A DNA stretch of 64,000 nt from Salipaludibacillus daqingensis. GTDB lineage: Bacteria; Bacillota; Bacilli; Bacillales; Salisediminibacteriaceae. Position 1 is the stretch's first letter. Each line of letters begins with the position of its first letter. The translations under genes were made by a program, and so were the position numbers. The stretch is from assembly GCF_029891575.1 (NCBI RefSeq), contig NZ_JARZHF010000007.1, positions 124,001 through 188,000 of the forward strand, in the 5' to 3' direction. Shown here in pieces: positions 61,477-64,000 of this stretch. A model generated the notes under the pieces. That model was given only the letters and a program-made list of their open reading frames with translations, was not told the origin of the DNA and did no database searches.

Positions 61477-64000
61477 TGAGACCAATCGAATTAACGATTC
61501 AAGGACTTCATAGTTTTCGTGAAAAACAAGTCGTAGATTTCACTGCTCTCTGCGAAGGGGGTGTGTTCGGTATCTTTGGACCAACAGGCAGCGGGAAATC
61601 ATCGATATTAGATGCGATGACATTGTCGTTGTATGGAAAAGTCGAACGAGCTCCAAGTAATACCCAAGGGATTTTGAATCATGCTGAAGATCAGTTAGCG
61701 GTCTCGTTCACGTTTTCTCTAGGAAAAGGGACAAGAGAAAACAAATATAAAGTTGAACGATCGTTTAAAAGAGTGAAAGATGGCGGACTTCGTCAGGCAA
61801 CCGCTCGTTTTATCCATGTAATTGAGGATTCAGCAGTAATCGCTGATAAAGCGGGAGATGTGACAAGGGAAGTCGAGTCTTTACTCGGGTTATCGATTGA
61901 CGACTTTACACGTGCGGTTGTTCTTCCACAAGGAAAATTCTCTGAGTTTTTATCTTTGAAAGGAACCGAACGAAGACAAATGTTGCAACGTCTGTTTCAC
62001 TTGGAAAAATACGGAGACGAACTCAATCACAAACTAAGGCAACGGCTGATGGCAACGAAACATGAGAAAGAACTGATAGAAAAAGAACAAGCTGGACTTG
62101 GCGAAGCGTCCAAGGAAGCGTTGGAACAAGCGAAGGTTCAAGTGAAAGAGTTAGAAAAAGATATTACGAAACAACATCAGCTTATGGAGAAAAGCCAGGA
62201 AGATTACGATAAAGCAAAACAATTGAGAGATTGGTCATTGAAACTTCAATCTGTCAATGAGGAGATCAAAGAATTAGACCGTCAAGAAGAACAGATGTCT
62301 TCTAAAAAAGAAGAAATCAAATTAGCAAAAGAAGCGAATATTCTTTTTCCGTATGTGAAAGAAGTAAAGGAAAGTAAAGACCAGATATCCCAATGGCAAC
62401 AGAAAGAAAAAGAAGCAAAACAAACGGTAAATGACTTGACTAAAGAAGTTGAATTGACGAACGGACATTTTGAAAAAGCCTATAATTATCAGCAGAATCA
62501 TGAAGTGCCGCTGAAGATGGAACTTGAAAATCTTCGCCACATCAAGACGAAGACCGAAGACATGAAAAAACGTCAATCAGACGCCGACCTTGTGCATAAG
62601 AAGATTGATTCATTGAAACAGCATATCGAGAAACTGAAAAATGAACAAGAGGTAACAAAAAAGAATCGAACGAAATACGAAGAGGGTCAACGTCAATTAA
62701 AAGAACAGTTATCAGGCATTCTCCCTAGTGCAGATGAAAAAAGAACGGTTCAACAAGCCAATGAACAAAAGTTTACGTTGCGTCATCTAGAAGATCAAAT
62801 CCGCGAGAAAGAACGACAAAAAACGGAGATCGCAAAAGAAAAGCAAACAGTGGAAAAAAAACATGAGGAAGTCAAATGGAATCATGAACGAAAGCAAGAA
62901 AAGTTAAACCAACGATTTATTCAGATTAATCGTTGGTACAATGGGATCATGGATAAAAAAAAGCAGATAACGAAAGTCGGTCATGAGATTTCTCAACATA
63001 AAACATCGTTAGAAGACCATCGCTTGGAGATGGCGACTGTTCAATTAAGACACACGTTAAAAGATGGCTCACCGTGTCCTGTCTGCGGCTCTAAAGACCA
63101 TTACCTCGATCAAGGGGAAGTAGCTAGTGCTATTGATGACGGTCATGGATCATTAAATCGCAATCAAATAGAAGAATTAGAACAAAATGCCCAACATCTT
63201 GAGCGATCAATGGATGAAATGATCTGGAAGTTAAACCAAACGGCACAGCAGTCACCAGTTGAACCGGAATTCAATGAAAAAGATGATCCTGTTACAGAAC
63301 AACTTGATTTCCTTTCAATCAATGACGTACACTTTTTGGCTCAATGGCAGCAGGAGATGCATCAATGGGAAAAGGAGCAGGAAGCGATTACCACTCTTCT
63401 CAGTACATGGGAGCAAGAACGTCAGCAACTCACGACTGCGAATGAAGAGTTATCTAAAATGGAGCTCCTACTCACTCAAGTTATTGCTCGTTACGATGAG
63501 ATTCTTCAAGAAAACAAACAAAAACAGCAAACGTATGATGAGGCATTAGTCAGGTGGCAAGAAAGTTTCCAAACAATTAACTACAGTGAAATTGATCATG
63601 TAGCGAAAGATTTACAAAAAAGAGAAGATGACGCGGATGCTCTTAGAATGAGAATTGATAAGAGTGTGCCAATTATCGAAGAGATTCATCAAAAATTGGA
63701 AACGATAAATGAGCAAATCCAGCAAGGATTAGTCGATATCTCAAAATATAAATCGGAGTATGATGAGCGTCTAAAAACAATTGAGGAAATGGATCGTCAT
63801 ATCCAAGAAGTTGTGAAGGGTCAAGATGTGGACGAGCAATTACATCAGAAAAAGCTTGAATTAGATAAGATGATTTCAGAAACAGCAGACAGTAAAAATC
63901 TGCTTGATCGCATGAAAGAGAAATTGTCCCAAGCCGAAACGGCCCTTGCAGAAAAGACTCATTCATTAAAAGAATCAAACATTCGCTATGAACGTTCACT
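61476..64000 (+). CDS. sbcC: SbcC ATPase subunit (Rad50-like), truncated by the window end
   Basis: This reading frame opens at ATG 61476 behind GGAGGCGGGAG and stays open to the last base, covering 841 codons of a protein normally about 1000-1130 residues long. The N-terminal ABC half has FGIFGPTGSGKSSILDA (Walker A) and VVLPQGKFSEFL (Q-loop). Long coiled coil with many Glu/Lys/Gln residues follows. The zinc-hook CPVC (within SPCPVCGSKDH, near 63078-63090) sits in the middle, and a second coiled-coil arm runs to the edge. The C-terminal signature and Walker B lie outside the window. It is translationally coupled to sbcD. Confidence 0.95.
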   Translation, partial: MRPIELTIQGLHSFREKQVVDFTALCEGGVFGIFGPTGSGKSSILDAMTLSLYGKVERAPSNTQGILNHAEDQLAVSFTFSLGKGTRENKYKVERSFKRVKDGGLRQATARFIHVIEDSAVIADKAGDVTREVESLLGLSIDDFTRAVVLPQGKFSEFLSLKGTERRQMLQRLFHLEKYGDELNHKLRQRLMATKHEKELIEKEQAGLGEASKEALEQAKVQVKELEKDITKQHQLMEKSQEDYDKAKQLRDWSLKLQSVNEEIKELDRQEEQMSSKKEEIKLAKEANILFPYVKEVKESKDQISQWQQKEKEAKQTVNDLTKEVELTNGHFEKAYNYQQNHEVPLKMELENLRHIKTKTEDMKKRQSDADLVHKKIDSLKQHIEKLKNEQEVTKKNRTKYEEGQRQLKEQLSGILPSADEKRTVQQANEQKFTLRHLEDQIREKERQKTEIAKEKQTVEKKHEEVKWNHERKQEKLNQRFIQINRWYNGIMDKKKQITKVGHEISQHKTSLEDHRLEMATVQLRHTLKDGSPCPVCGSKDHYLDQGEVASAIDDGHGSLNRNQIEELEQNAQHLERSMDEMIWKLNQTAQQSPVEPEFNEKDDPVTEQLDFLSINDVHFLAQWQQEMHQWEKEQEAITTLLSTWEQERQQLTTANEELSKMELLLTQVIARYDEILQENKQKQQTYDEALVRWQESFQTINYSEIDHVAKDLQKREDDADALRMRIDKSVPIIEEIHQKLETINEQIQQGLVDISKYKSEYDERLKTIEEMDRHIQEVVKGQDVDEQLHQKKLELDKMISETADSKNLLDRMKEKLSQAETALAEKTHSLKESNIRYERS

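Overview
The window looks like chromosome from a low-GC, spore-forming member of the Bacillaceae. Support comes from an Sda-type sporulation checkpoint peptide, a tiny YjcZ-like sporulation membrane protein, a SinR-type biofilm repressor, AddAB instead of RecBCD, strong GGAGG ribosome sites with frequent TTG/GTG starts, and Bacillus-style lysine and c-di-GMP-I riboswitches. Genus and species cannot be fixed from the sequence alone. No rRNA, tRNA, CRISPR array, insertion sequence or prophage was recognised.

Layout. 1-13 kb is mostly housekeeping: sda, rlmN, a DUF4190 membrane protein, a membrane-anchored HtrA-like protease, a solitary pfkA, a LuxR-type regulator (minus strand) behind a c-di-GMP-I riboswitch, pssA, a SwrC-like RND exporter, a divergent PRPP synthetase and an AGCS amino-acid:Na+ symporter. 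13-41 kb is one long co-directional exopolysaccharide/capsule locus headed by a sinR homologue. 41-52 kb holds a metallophosphoesterase, a candidate 6S RNA, an AI-2E-family permease, pflBA behind a probable Rex operator, dapA behind a lysine riboswitch, a TVP38-family protein, a flavin oxidoreductase and an aromatic-acid exporter-like protein. 53-64 kb is the recombination cluster addB-addA-sbcD-sbcC, with sbcC running off the window.

How the surface-polymer locus fits together. EpsC (4,6-dehydratase), EpsN (aminotransferase) and EpsL (initiating phosphoglycosyl transferase) predict a lipid carrier primed with a 4-amino-trideoxy sugar of the bacillosamine type. A PglA-like and three further GT4 glycosyltransferases extend it. 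A PglK-like ABC transporter is the best flippase candidate and a Wzy/ligase-like protein the polymerase. EpsA/EpsB with a CpsB-type phosphatase form the usual tyrosine-phosphorylation control. Around this core are polymer-modification genes: a TupA-like ATP-grasp, a CapA-like protein, a CDP-glycerol:glycerophosphotransferase homologue, a FemX-like GNAT, a terminal ATP-grasp ligase, two P-loop kinases, a nucleotidyltransferase-like protein with a degenerate kinase tail, and two paralogous ParB/sulfiredoxin-fold proteins of unknown function. UDP-sugar supply comes from a UDP-glucuronate-4-epimerase-like enzyme and GtaB. The likely product is an acidic polymer carrying amino-acid and glycerol-phosphate substituents.

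The points I would look at first are the paired ParB/Srx-fold proteins with the kinase and pseudokinase genes, the c-di-GMP riboswitch controlling a LuxR-type regulator 8 kb from the EPS locus, and the 29-codon ORF translationally coupled to sinR below an unusual structured leader.
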